Below are positions 9,701-17,700 of a stretch of DNA of 64,000 bases, piece by piece. The position numbers and the translations under genes are program-made. This DNA comes from Polynucleobacter sp. JS-Mosq-20-D10. GTDB lineage: Bacteria > Pseudomonadota > Gammaproteobacteria > Burkholderiales > Burkholderiaceae. How positions within the stretch are numbered: the stretch's first letter is position 1; the number at the start of each line of letters is the position of its first letter. The notes under the pieces were generated by a model. The model made no database searches. It saw nothing but the letters and a program-made list of their open reading frames with translations, and had not been told where the DNA came from. The stretch spans positions 495,099-559,098 of the forward strand of contig NZ_CP061305.1 of assembly GCF_018687755.1 (NCBI RefSeq), given 5' to 3'.

Positions 9701-9827
9701 TTGCATAACGTCCGCGACTGGCTACATCCGTCATGACCTCGCCAGAGGTTTCTTGTTTCAGACGTTTAGCAAGCTCTGCCTTATTGGCAACGAATTCTGG
9801 CAATGGCAAATCAACCGGCTTGTTCAT
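6750..9827 (-). CDS. FAD-binding and Fe-S-binding 2-hydroxyacid dehydrogenase (YdiJ-like)
   Basis: A 1025-residue fusion. An N-terminal FAD-binding domain (PVLPRGGGTSQCGQTTG near residue 75, GNNSCGSRSIAYGN near 155) and an FAD-oxidase C-terminal domain (GEHGDGLCRGEW near 490) come first. A ferredoxin-type cluster domain (CVSCKACRRECPTGVD) and a heterodisulfide-reductase-like cysteine-rich domain (HCHQKSF, SSCCGMAGSFGYE) follow. The layout matches E. coli YdiJ (D-2-hydroxyglutarate dehydrogenase) and D-lactate/glycolate oxidases. It probably oxidises a D-2-hydroxyacid to the 2-oxoacid and passes electrons to the respiratory chain. It follows the GntR gene with an ATGA overlap and is divergent from a glyoxylate-type aminotransferase, so a role around glycolate or glyoxylate is inferred; the exact substrate is open. 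Confidence 0.88.
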   Translation of the reverse strand: MNKPVDLPLPEFVANKAELAKRLKQETSGEVMTDVASRGRYATDASIYQAMPVAVFIPKTAEDIATAIQIAADLGIPVLPRGGGTSQCGQTTGTSLVIDNSKYFRKLLHADPAQATAIVEPGIVLDHLNAALKPHGLWYPVDVSTAGQATIGGMAGNNSCGSRSIAYGNMVHNVLGIDAWLANGQVASFGNYAHSSGAAKQLGDFVKGLANTLQPEIEAHFPKVLRRVAGYNLDVFHPQSELPYTQDGSVNLAHLLVGSEGTLAYFKSLELKLAPLPQHKVLGVVNFASFFKAMDSAQHIVKLGPTAVELVDRTMIDLARHNPSFKKTIETALIDSSAQTPEAILLVEFSGEAHASLVEKLKSLQDLMGDLGLPGSVVAMPDAGLQKNLWEVRKAGLNIMMSLKGDGKPVSFIEDCAVPLESLAEYTQALTDVFSKYGSRGTWYAHASVGTLHVRPILDMRRDGAQKMRAVAEEASALVRKYKGAYSGEHGDGLCRGEWISWQFGPKITQALAEIKQAFDPKGLFNPGKIVNPPKMDDASNFRFPPSYKVIPLQPALDWSAWNVQNNPVTEETSAPGTGGDPAMGLAKAVEMCNNNGHCRKFDAEVMCPSYRVTRDEKHLTRGRANTLRLALSNQLDIKDESSPLGSDAIKEVMELCVSCKACRRECPTGVDMAKMKIEFLSAYKKRTGHTMRDLAVAYLPKYAPIISSIPGLPALLNLRNHIAPLAKLQEWIMGISAQRSLPIWKAKNFWSNPNATTPYQFTPAELSKVDANGNKGVVLLADTFNAYFEDENLRAALQVLKAAGYRVHIPQKTKTLSGSTNTCSKEFCCGRTYLAAGMVDKAKASLDELVNHLAPFAENNIPIIGLEPSCLFTLKDEALVMGFGERALTVSQHAQLLEEFLASEARAGKLKLLLKTATRPVLFHGHCHQKSFAAVTPAMELLKLIPNAEPQLIESSCCGMAGSFGYEAEHIEVSKQMAEASLLPAIRKAPDSWVVADGTSCRHQITDGTQRDAVHIAKILAAHL

Positions 9828-10507
9828 GCTGCAACCTTCTCTTTAGATTCTGAGTCAATTAATTGAATAACAACATCACGCTTATTCATCACGTGCTGCA
9901 TCATGACTTTACGCATCCGCAAGCTATCGCGGGCCTTTAATGCATCCAACATCTCTTGATGCTCCTCGACGGCTTTTTCCCACTTAACACCATTCTGGTT
10001 AGAGCGAAAGCGGAGCGCTTCAATGCGAGCGTTGACTTGGCTAAATAGTTGGCTGAGGACGGGATTGTTCGCTGCGTGATTAATAGCTTGGTGAATTTGA
10101 AGATTGAGTCGGTAGTAGCTAGATAAATCCCTGCGGGCATACGAGGCCATCATTTCGTATTGGAGCGCTTCAAGTTCAATCAGTGTTTGATCGCTAATAT
10201 TTTGTGCTGCGAGCTCTCCAGAGAAACCCTCTAAATTGGCGATCACATCAAAGGTATGAATGATGTCATCTCTGCTCAATTGAACGGCAATGGCGCCACG
10301 GTTAGCAATCAATTCAACCAGACCATCAGCAGCTAGACGTCGAATTGCCTCGCGGACAGGGGTGCGTGAGACATTGAGCTGCTCTGCTAGCTCGCGTTCA
10401 TTCAGCTTGCTTCCCGGCGCAATGGTGCCCTCTACCAATAAAGCTCTGAGCTTAAGGAAAATGGCCTCATGCAAGTTTTGTGTATTTGCTGGTGTTTTGA
10501 GCATCAT
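9824..10507 (-). CDS. GntR-family transcriptional regulator (FadR subfamily, FCD domain)
   Basis: An N-terminal winged helix (GSKLNERELAEQLNVSRTPV, then REAIRRLAADGLVEL) is followed by an all-helical FCD effector domain with the usual metal/ligand histidines (QIHQAINHAANN, EHQEMLDALKARD). The frame is open from an ATG at 10549. However, an operator-like palindrome sits at 10523-10535, and an AAGG Shine-Dalgarno lies 8 bases before the ATG at 10507, so I place the start there (MMLKTPANTQ, 227 aa). Its stop overlaps the dehydrogenase start (ATGA). It probably controls both its own operon and the divergent aminotransferase gene in response to a small carboxylate. Confidence 0.88.
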   Translation of the reverse strand: MMLKTPANTQNLHEAIFLKLRALLVEGTIAPGSKLNERELAEQLNVSRTPVREAIRRLAADGLVELIANRGAIAVQLSRDDIIHTFDVIANLEGFSGELAAQNISDQTLIELEALQYEMMASYARRDLSSYYRLNLQIHQAINHAANNPVLSQLFSQVNARIEALRFRSNQNGVKWEKAVEEHQEMLDALKARDSLRMRKVMMQHVMNKRDVVIQLIDSESKEKVAA

Positions 10508-10522
10508 CTGAAATGCCTTAAA

Positions 10523-10535
10523 TTTGTATACATAA
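10523..10535. promoter_or_regulatory. Operator-like palindrome in front of the GntR gene
   Basis: TTTGTATACATAA contains the perfect 8-bp palindrome TGTATACA, typical of FadR/VanR-type GntR operators. It lies 16 bases upstream of the preferred GntR start. A close copy lies on the other side of the divergent promoter region (10605-10618). Confidence 0.55.
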
Positions 10536-10604
10536 TTACTATAACCCATCTATAAGCATAAATAACGCTATAAATAGCTTATTTTTTTGATTATTTAGAA
10601 ATTA

Positions 10605-10618
10605 TTTTGCATACAAAA
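10605..10618. promoter_or_regulatory. Operator-like palindrome in front of the aminotransferase gene
   Basis: TTTTGCATACAAAA is a near-perfect inverted repeat that shares the core TTTG(T/C)ATACA(T/A)AA with the site at 10523-10535. It lies about 70 bp before the aminotransferase start. Two matching sites flanking one divergent promoter region fit control by the adjacent GntR protein. Confidence 0.5.
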
Positions 10619-10687
10619 TTGTAAATTGCCAAAAAGTGACTTACACTGAGCCCCAAGATTAACTACAAAAACCAAGCGAGACTCAGC

Positions 10688-11872
10688 ATGCTAAAACTAG
10701 ATAACCACCTCTCGGGACGTCATTTCTTACATATCCCCGGTCCAAGCCCAGTGCCTTCCCGCATTCTGAGGGCGATTAGCTATCAAACCATCGATCACCG
10801 TGGTCCTGAATTCGGGGAATTTGGCCTCAAGGTTTTAGATGGCATCAAGAAGATTTTTAAGACCGAGCAACCTGTCATTGTTTACTCTGCCTCTGGAACA
10901 GGCTCATGGGAAGGGGCTTTGGTTAATGTTCTCAATCCCGGCGACAAGGTGCTCTTTTATGAAACTGGTCAATTTGCCAATTTGTGGCGTGCTCTGGGTC
11001 AGCGCTTGGGTTTAGACGTTGAGGTGGTTGCCAAACCTGGCCAAGATACTTGGCGCTGGGGTGTTGATGCGTCAGTGATTGAAGAGCGTTTACGTAAAGA
11101 CACTGGACATGAAATCAAGGCAGTTTGTGTAGTCCACAACGAAACCTCAACTGGTGTTACCTCGAATATCGCAGCAGTTCGCAAGGCGATTGACTCACTG
11201 AAGCATCCGGCTTTGTTATTGGTCGATACCGTTTCTGGCTTAGGCTCTGCAGACTATGAGCATGACAAATGGGGTGCTGACGTTACTGTGTCTGGCTCAC
11301 AAAAAGGTTTAATGTTACCTCCAGGCATTGGTTTTAATGCGTTGTCTGCAAGAGCGATTGAAGTCAGCAAAACAAACAAGATGTCTAAGGCCTATTGGGC
11401 TTGGGATGAAATCTTGGAGTCCAATAAAACAGGTTATTGGCCAACTACCCCCAGCACGAATTTAATGTATGGCTTGCATGAAGCGCTCGACATGATGATG
11501 GCTGAAGGACTTGACACTATCTTTGCGCGACATCAACGTTTGGCGGCAGCTTGTCGTGAAGCTGTCAATGCATGGGGCTTAGAAATCCAGTGCCAAGATC
11601 AAGATTGCTACTCACCAGTACTTACTTGTATTGCCACACCAGAAGGTATGAACGCAGATGTTCTGCGTAAGCATGCTCTGGAGAAGTTCAATTTATCCCT
11701 AGGTACAGGTCTTGGAAAAATCAAAGGCAAGGCATTCCGTATTGGACATTTAGGGGATTGCAATGAGCTCAGCCTGATGGCCGCGCTCAGCGGGGTAGAG
11801 ATGAGTTTGGGTGCGATGGGCTACAAGCCTAAGGCAAGCGGTGTTGTTGCCGCCCAAGAATTTCTAAAATAA
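10688..11872 (+). CDS. Class V aminotransferase (serine--glyoxylate / alanine--glyoxylate type)
   Basis: A 394-residue PLP enzyme of the small-subunit-hydrogenase/serine-glyoxylate aminotransferase group. It begins with FLHIPGPSPVPSRIL. PLP-binding residues lie in the ASGTGSWEGAL and LLVDTVSGLGS segments, and the Schiff-base lysine is in TVSGSQKGLMLPPGI (about residue 205). The reaction is transfer of an amino group to glyoxylate, giving glycine. It is divergent from the GntR-dehydrogenase operon, with a shared operator-like motif in between. A dehydrogenase making glyoxylate and an aminotransferase consuming it would form a short glycolate-to-glycine route; this is inference from context. 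Confidence 0.9.
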   Translation: MLKLDNHLSGRHFLHIPGPSPVPSRILRAISYQTIDHRGPEFGEFGLKVLDGIKKIFKTEQPVIVYSASGTGSWEGALVNVLNPGDKVLFYETGQFANLWRALGQRLGLDVEVVAKPGQDTWRWGVDASVIEERLRKDTGHEIKAVCVVHNETSTGVTSNIAAVRKAIDSLKHPALLLVDTVSGLGSADYEHDKWGADVTVSGSQKGLMLPPGIGFNALSARAIEVSKTNKMSKAYWAWDEILESNKTGYWPTTPSTNLMYGLHEALDMMMAEGLDTIFARHQRLAAACREAVNAWGLEIQCQDQDCYSPVLTCIATPEGMNADVLRKHALEKFNLSLGTGLGKIKGKAFRIGHLGDCNELSLMAALSGVEMSLGAMGYKPKASGVVAAQEFLK

Positions 11873-11882
11873 TCAGTAAGTT

Positions 11883-11935
11883 GGGTGTAAATGGGGTGTC
11901 GGCTAGTAAACGAACTGGCTTACACCCCTTATAAT
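11883..11935 (+). promoter_or_regulatory. Inverted repeat followed by a TATAAT -10 element
   Basis: GGGTGTAA (11883-11890) and TTACACCC (11920-11927) form an 8-bp inverted repeat with a 29-bp spacer between the aminotransferase and GlcG-like genes. It is directly followed by a consensus -10 hexamer TATAAT at 11930-11935, 63 bp before the next start. No good -35 is placed 17 bp upstream, so the promoter may need an activator. The repeat could equally be a weak terminator of the upstream gene. Confidence 0.35.
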
Positions 11936-11998
11936 TCAAGTACTTATAAAGATGGCAGTTTAATCAAATAAAACATATTCGAGATAGAGAGACTTCAC

Positions 11999-12406
11999 AT
12001 GTTGGCAACTAAACCGTATTTAACCCAGGCTGATGTTCAAAAGATTTTGGATGCAGCTGACAAGCACGCTGCAGCCAATAACTGGGCTGTGACGATTGCT
12101 GTCTGTGACGACGGTGGTCATCTGTTAGGTTTGATCCGTCGCGATACATGCGCTCCTGTCTCTGCTTACATCGCTCAAGAAAAAGCGCGTACTGCTGCAA
12201 TGGGTAAGCGCGAGAGCCGTGTATACGAAGAGATTATTAATAATGGTCGCACTTCTTTTTTATCTGCTCCGCATATTTCGGGCATGTTGGAAGGTGGCGT
12301 CAATATCGAGGTAAACGGGTTTACCATCGGCGCAGTCGGCGTTTCCGGCGTTAAATCGACTGAGGATGCCGAAACCGCAAAGGCCGGCATTGCAGCCATT
12401 CTGTAA
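11999..12406 (+). CDS. GlcG/HbpS (DUF336) family protein
   Basis: A 135-residue protein of the GlcG/HbpS-like fold. The family motifs AAANNWAVTIAVCDDGGHLLG, ending in an arginine-rich strand (LIRRDTCAP), and EKARTAAMGKRES are present. The C-terminal glycine-rich segment EGGVNIEVNGFTIGAVGVSG also fits the family. Members bind haem or small ligands or act as auxiliary proteins, and GlcG is encoded in the E. coli glycolate operon. That agrees with the dehydrogenase and glyoxylate aminotransferase just upstream, but the molecular function is unproven. The helicase gene starts six bases after its stop. Confidence 0.8.
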   Translation: MLATKPYLTQADVQKILDAADKHAAANNWAVTIAVCDDGGHLLGLIRRDTCAPVSAYIAQEKARTAAMGKRESRVYEEIINNGRTSFLSAPHISGMLEGGVNIEVNGFTIGAVGVSGVKSTEDAETAKAGIAAIL

Positions 12407-12412
12407 GTTACC

Positions 12413-13831
12413 TTGACAAATACTGTTCCTGAAATAAATTCTCCTACCGGCGCCACTGAGAGTGGCGCCACCCCAGCAACAATTACCTTTGCTGACTTTG
12501 GCTTAGATCCAAAAATTCAAAAAGCGGTTTCTGAGCAGGGCTATAGCATTCCAACTCCGATTCAAGCGCAATCGATCCCGCACGTGTTGGCGGGAAGCGA
12601 TTTGATGGGTGCGGCCCAAACGGGCACTGGTAAGACGGCTGCCTTTGTATTGCCGATTATTCAAAAGATTCTGCGACACGCTAGTAGTAGCGCCTCACCT
12701 GCTCGCCATCCGATCCGTGCTTTGGTATTAACGCCGACACGGGAGTTGGCTGTTCAGGTTGCTGAGAACGCAGCGAGCTATTCCAAGCACACTGATTTAC
12801 GTGCTGCTGTGGTTTACGGTGGCGTGGATATGAAAGAGCAGGTGGCCACACTTCGAGGTGGTGTCGAGATTTTGATTGCGACCCCGGGGCGCTTGCTTGA
12901 TCACCTTGGTTCTAAAGTAGCCAACCTGTCTCAAGTAGAAATTCTGGTGCTGGATGAGGCGGACCGCATGCTCGATATGGGCTTCTTGCCTGACTTGCAG
13001 CGCATCATTGATTTGATTCCAGCTCAGCGCCAAACTCTTTTGTTCTCAGCTACGTTCTCACCAGAGATTAAGAAGTTGGCACAAAGTTATTTGCGCACGC
13101 CGGTCACTGTTGAAGTGGCGCGTCAAAATGCTGCGGCAGACACCGTTAAGCAAGTAGTTCATATGGTGGCTAGTGCTGATAAGCAGCAGGCGATTGTGAA
13201 AGTGCTGGAAGCGCGTACTCGCCTGGGCTTATCTCGTCAGTGCATCATCTTTACCAACAGCCGTTTGGGTTGCGCTCGACTAGCTCGCTCTTTGGAGCGG
13301 GATGGCATCAAGGCTGGCGCGATTCATGGTGACAAGAGTCAGGGTGAGCGCACCCTTACTTTAGATGCATTTAAGTCTGGAGCGATCGAAGCCTTGGTTG
13401 CAACCGATGTAGCTGCTCGCGGTCTGGATATTCCGTCGATGCCTTGCGTCATTAATCACGAGTTGCCATTTAATGCGGAAGATTTTATTCACCGTATTGG
13501 CCGTACAGGTCGCGCTGGCAGTAAGGGTGATGCGATTGCATTGGTCGATACTAGTGAAAAGCGTTTGCTTGATGATATTGAAAAGTTGATGAAGCGCAAG
13601 TTGGACGTTCAGCCATTGCCGGAGGGCAGCTCACGCCCTGCACCCAGCAGGAATTCCTCGAGATCAGATGCGCCACCAAAAATGTCAGACCCATTTTTCT
13701 ACAAGCCTTATGAGCCCAGCGCTGCAGTGAAGCCAGCATCAGAGGTGGTAAATCCTACAGAGAAAAAAGTCGGCATTACTCCTTCAAAACCAGCGGTTGG
13801 CGCTTTACTTGGTGGCTTTAAGAAGAAGTAA
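12413..13831 (+). CDS. rhlE: DEAD-box ATP-dependent RNA helicase, RhlE type, TTG start
   Basis: A 472-residue DEAD-box RNA helicase. The Q motif (FADFGLDPKIQKAV...GYSIPTPIQAQS) comes first. Walker A AQTGTGKT, PTRELAVQ, TPGRLLDH, VLDEADRML, SATFS, and the C-terminal motifs VATDVAARGLDI and HRIGRTGRAG are all intact. A proline/serine-rich basic tail follows. The only usable start is TTG at 12413: an in-frame stop lies nine bases upstream, and the first in-frame ATG is inside the helicase core. Translation is probably coupled to the preceding gene, six bases away. The 3' end overlaps that of the convergent gluQ by 14 bp. Confidence 0.93.
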   Translation: MTNTVPEINSPTGATESGATPATITFADFGLDPKIQKAVSEQGYSIPTPIQAQSIPHVLAGSDLMGAAQTGTGKTAAFVLPIIQKILRHASSSASPARHPIRALVLTPTRELAVQVAENAASYSKHTDLRAAVVYGGVDMKEQVATLRGGVEILIATPGRLLDHLGSKVANLSQVEILVLDEADRMLDMGFLPDLQRIIDLIPAQRQTLLFSATFSPEIKKLAQSYLRTPVTVEVARQNAAADTVKQVVHMVASADKQQAIVKVLEARTRLGLSRQCIIFTNSRLGCARLARSLERDGIKAGAIHGDKSQGERTLTLDAFKSGAIEALVATDVAARGLDIPSMPCVINHELPFNAEDFIHRIGRTGRAGSKGDAIALVDTSEKRLLDDIEKLMKRKLDVQPLPEGSSRPAPSRNSSRSDAPPKMSDPFFYKPYEPSAAVKPASEVVNPTEKKVGITPSKPAVGALLGGFKKK

Positions 13832-14771
13832 TTTTTCTGTCCCAAGCCTGAGTGGCTGCCAAAAGCCACTGTGCAATCGAAGTTTCTTTTCCATCTGGTA
13901 AATCTCGCAGTCCTAAGTGTCTTGCGGCTTTACGTAACTCTTGTAATGCCTGCTGCGCATTCTCAGTACGAATAGCACTTGCCAAAGTTTGCTTGCTGAG
14001 TTTCTCGCCATGCTCATCGAGCACCAGAGGTAGATGCAGATAGCTCGGGGTTTCATATCCCAAGGTCTTTTGCAGATAAATTTGTCGTGCTGTGTTGTTC
14101 AGTAAATCCGCCCCACGCACAATGTGTGTAATCTTTTGCTCGGCATCATCCACGACGACGGCCAATTGATAGGTGAATATGCCATCCCGGCGATGCAGGA
14201 CAAAATCCCCCACTTCTCGATTGAGATCTTGAGTCTGTTGACCCAGGGCCAGATCTTCAAAATGGATGGTGAGTCCTGGTGGCAGGGCAAGTCGCCAAGC
14301 CACTTCGGTTGCTAATCTTTCTACTTCATCGAAGGCGCTAATTGGATGGGGGCGACAGGTTCCCGGGTAGACCATCTCTTGATTGCGGGGGGTCATTACG
14401 CCACGAGTTTCTAGAGTGTTTGCAATGTCTTGTCGAGAGCAGGTGCAGGGATAGATGATTTGGAGCTGATTTAAGCGCTCCAGAGCCTTTTTATAGCGCC
14501 CTTGATGCTGTGATTGCCAAGTTGGCTCTTCGTCCCAAGTGAGGCCGCAAGCAAGCAATTGGCGCAGGATTTCTTGATCCGCCCCAGAAATACAGCGGGG
14601 AGCGTCTAAATCCTCCATTCTGAGTAGCCATTTCCCGTGATTTTTACGGGCATCTAACCAGCTTCCTAGAGCGGCAACGAGCGATCCCGCATGAAGCGGG
14701 CCAGTGGGCGAGGGGGCAAATCGCCCGCGATAGCCGTCGGCTGGGGGTGAAGGGTTTTTAAGGTTCGGCAC
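13818..14771 (-). CDS. gluQ: Glutamyl-Q tRNA(Asp) synthetase
   Basis: A 317-residue paralogue of the catalytic half of glutamyl-tRNA synthetase. It charges glutamate onto the queuosine base of tRNA-Asp. The HIGH-like motif is in GRFAPSPTGPLHAGSLVAAL, the KMSKS-like motif is KLSKQT, and the anticodon-binding half is absent, as expected. A zinc site is suggested by CTCSRQD together with the GTCRP cysteine. It acts after QueG (4.45 kb) in the same modification pathway. The start codon is only 15 bp from the divergent dnaE start, so each promoter must overlap the other's 5' region. The last 14 bp overlap the end of rhlE. Confidence 0.95.
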   Translation of the reverse strand: MPNLKNPSPPADGYRGRFAPSPTGPLHAGSLVAALGSWLDARKNHGKWLLRMEDLDAPRCISGADQEILRQLLACGLTWDEEPTWQSQHQGRYKKALERLNQLQIIYPCTCSRQDIANTLETRGVMTPRNQEMVYPGTCRPHPISAFDEVERLATEVAWRLALPPGLTIHFEDLALGQQTQDLNREVGDFVLHRRDGIFTYQLAVVVDDAEQKITHIVRGADLLNNTARQIYLQKTLGYETPSYLHLPLVLDEHGEKLSKQTLASAIRTENAQQALQELRKAARHLGLRDLPDGKETSIAQWLLAATQAWDRKITSS

Positions 14772-14786
14772 AGCTAAAATGATCTC

Positions 14787-17700
14787 ATGGCTTCACCCCG
14801 TTTTGTTCATCTGCGCGTCCATTCCGAGTTTTCGATTACGGATGGTGTCGTTCGCATTGACGATGCGGTAGCTGCTGCTGAAAAAGATGGCATGGGTGCC
14901 TTGGCTCTCACCGACTTAAGTAATTTGTTTGGCCTAGTCCGTTTTTATACTGCTGCACGCTCTAGCGGAATTAAGCCAATTGCAGGCGCAGATGTTTGGG
15001 TTAGCAATCCTCAAGATCCAGATCAACCCCATCGTTTATTGCTCCTAGTACAAAATCACTCCGGTTATCTCAATTTATGCCAGCTTTTGAGTAAGGCCTC
15101 CCTTGAGAATCAATCTCGCGGTCGAGCTGAGGTCGATCTCAAATGGTTTAGCGAACCAGCCTCAAAAGCGGAAGATAAAGCTGTAAAAAGAACCCTGTCT
15201 TATGGATTAATCGCACTTTCAGGCGGGCGCTGGGGTGATGTGGGTTCTGCGCTCCTAGCTGGTCAAGAAGATTTAGCTAAAGATGCTGCTAAAAGTTGGG
15301 CTAACTTATTTCCAAATGCTTTTTATATTGAAGTGCAGCGTGGTGGCCATCCTCAGGATGAGCAGCAACTTCAATTGGCTTGCCACCTTGCTAGTGAAAT
15401 GGATTTACCGATTGTTGCTACGCATCCAGTGCAGTTTATGCAGCGCAGTGATTTCATAGCCCATGAAGCACGAGTCTGTATCGCTGAAGGCGAGCTTTTA
15501 GGTAATCCTCGTCGTACTAAAAAATTCAATGAAGAGCAGTATTTCCTATCTCAAGAAGAGATGGAAAAGCGCTTTGTAGATTTACCGGTTGCGCTTGCAA
15601 ACTCAGTGGAAATTGCCAAGCGCTGTAATCTTTCTTTGACTCTAGGTCAGCCGCGTTTGCCGGATTTCCCAACGCCACCGGGTATTACGCTCGACGATTA
15701 CTTATTGCAGCAATCGGAAATGGGTTTGAAGCGCCATCTGGAGCGCAATTTTCCTGACGCAGAAGAGCGTGCCAAGGAAGAGTCGCGCTATCACGAGCGC
15801 CTGGTATTTGAGGTGAAGACGATTGCTCAAATGGGTTTCCCTGGTTATTTCTTAATTGTTGCGGACTTCATAAACTGGGCGAAAAATAATGGCGTGCCAG
15901 TAGGTCCAGGCCGTGGATCTGGTGCTGGCTCTTTGGTTGCTTACTCACTGGGTATTACCGATCTTGACCCGCTGCGTTACAACCTCCTCTTTGAGCGCTT
16001 CTTAAATCCTGAACGGGTATCGATGCCCGACTTCGATATTGACTTTTGCCAACATGGGCGCGATCGCGTCATTCAGTACGTAAAAGATAAATACGGAAAA
16101 GATGCGGTCAGTCAAATTGCTACCTTTGGAACGATGGCTGCAAGAGCAGCGATTCGTGATGTTGGTCGCGTACTCGAGCAAGGTTATAACTTTGTTGACG
16201 GTATTGCGAAATTGATTCCGAACAAGCCAGGTCAGTACATGACTATTGAAATGGCTAAGAAGGAAGAGAAGCAATTAGGCGAGCGTGAAAAAAATGAAGA
16301 TGAAGTGCGTCAACTGCTTTCTCTCGCACAGCAGTTGGAAGGTATGACCCGTAACGTGGGCATGCATGCGGGCGGTGTATTAATTGCTCCGGGCCGCTTA
16401 ACTGATTTTTGTCCGCTGTATACGCAAGAGGCGAAAGATTCCAAAGACCAAGAGAGCGGTTCAGTCATTAGTCAGTTTGATAAAGATGATGTGGAGGCAA
16501 TCGGCTTAGTCAAGTTCGATTTCCTGGGTTTAACCACCTTAACGATTTTGGCAGCTGCTGAGAAATGGATTAAGGCGTTACATGCCGACCGTAAAGATTG
16601 GAATATCGGTGAAATTCTGCTCGATGATGAGAAAGCTTTTGAAGTCTTAAAGAACGCCAATACGGTTGCTGTCTTCCAGCTAGAAAGTCGCGGCATGCAA
16701 GGCATGCTTCGTGAAGCTAAGCCTGACCGCTTCGAAGATATTATTGCGCTCGTTGCACTTTACCGTCCCGGCCCAATGGATTTGATCCCAGACTTTATTG
16801 AACGTAAGCACGGACGTCAAAAAGTAGAGTATCCGGATCCCCGTATTGAGCCGGTTCTGCAAGAAACCTACGGCATCATGGTCTATCAAGAGCAGGTGAT
16901 GCAGATGGCGCAGATGATTGGCGGTTACTCACTGGGTGGCGCAGATATGTTGCGTCGAGCAATGGGCAAAAAGAAGCCTGAAGAGATGGCGCAGCATCGC
17001 AAGATTTTTAGTGACGGTGCAAAAGCAGGCGGTATTACTGAAGGTAAAGCCAACGAGATTTATGACTTGATGGAGCGTTTTGCAGGCTATGGATTTAATA
17101 AATCCCATGCTGCTGCTTATGCGCTCTTGGCATATCAAACTGCTTGGCTAAAAGCCTATTACCCCGCTGAATTTATGGCAGCCAACTTATCGCTCGCAAT
17201 GGATGACACCGATAAGGTAAAGATTCTGTACGACGATTGTTTGGCAAATGGGATTCGGGTGTTCTCGCCCGACATTAATACTGGCGTGTATGTGTTCACT
17301 CCATTGCGTGCACCAGATGCGGCACCGGACTCTCCTATTAGCCATATTCGTTATGGTTTAGGTGCGGTTAGGGGAACTGGTGAAGCGGCAATCGAAGTGA
17401 TTGTGAAGGCACGTGAGGCTGGTGGTCCATTTAAGGATCTATTTGATTTCTGTGCGCGCGTTGATCGTAGACAGGTGAACCGTCGAGCGATTGAGGCTTT
17501 GATGCGTGCTGGCGCCTTTGATAGCTTGTATAAGGGCTCCATTCCTGCTGGTGGCAATCCTTACGATATTCGATCTACCCTATTGGCTTCTCTGGCGCGC
17601 GCAATTGAGGCCGCTGAACAAGCGGAAGCCTCAATTAATCAAGTGAGTTTGTTTGAGGTGGCAGGAGAAGATGATCGTCATTTGCCAGAGCTAGTCCGCG

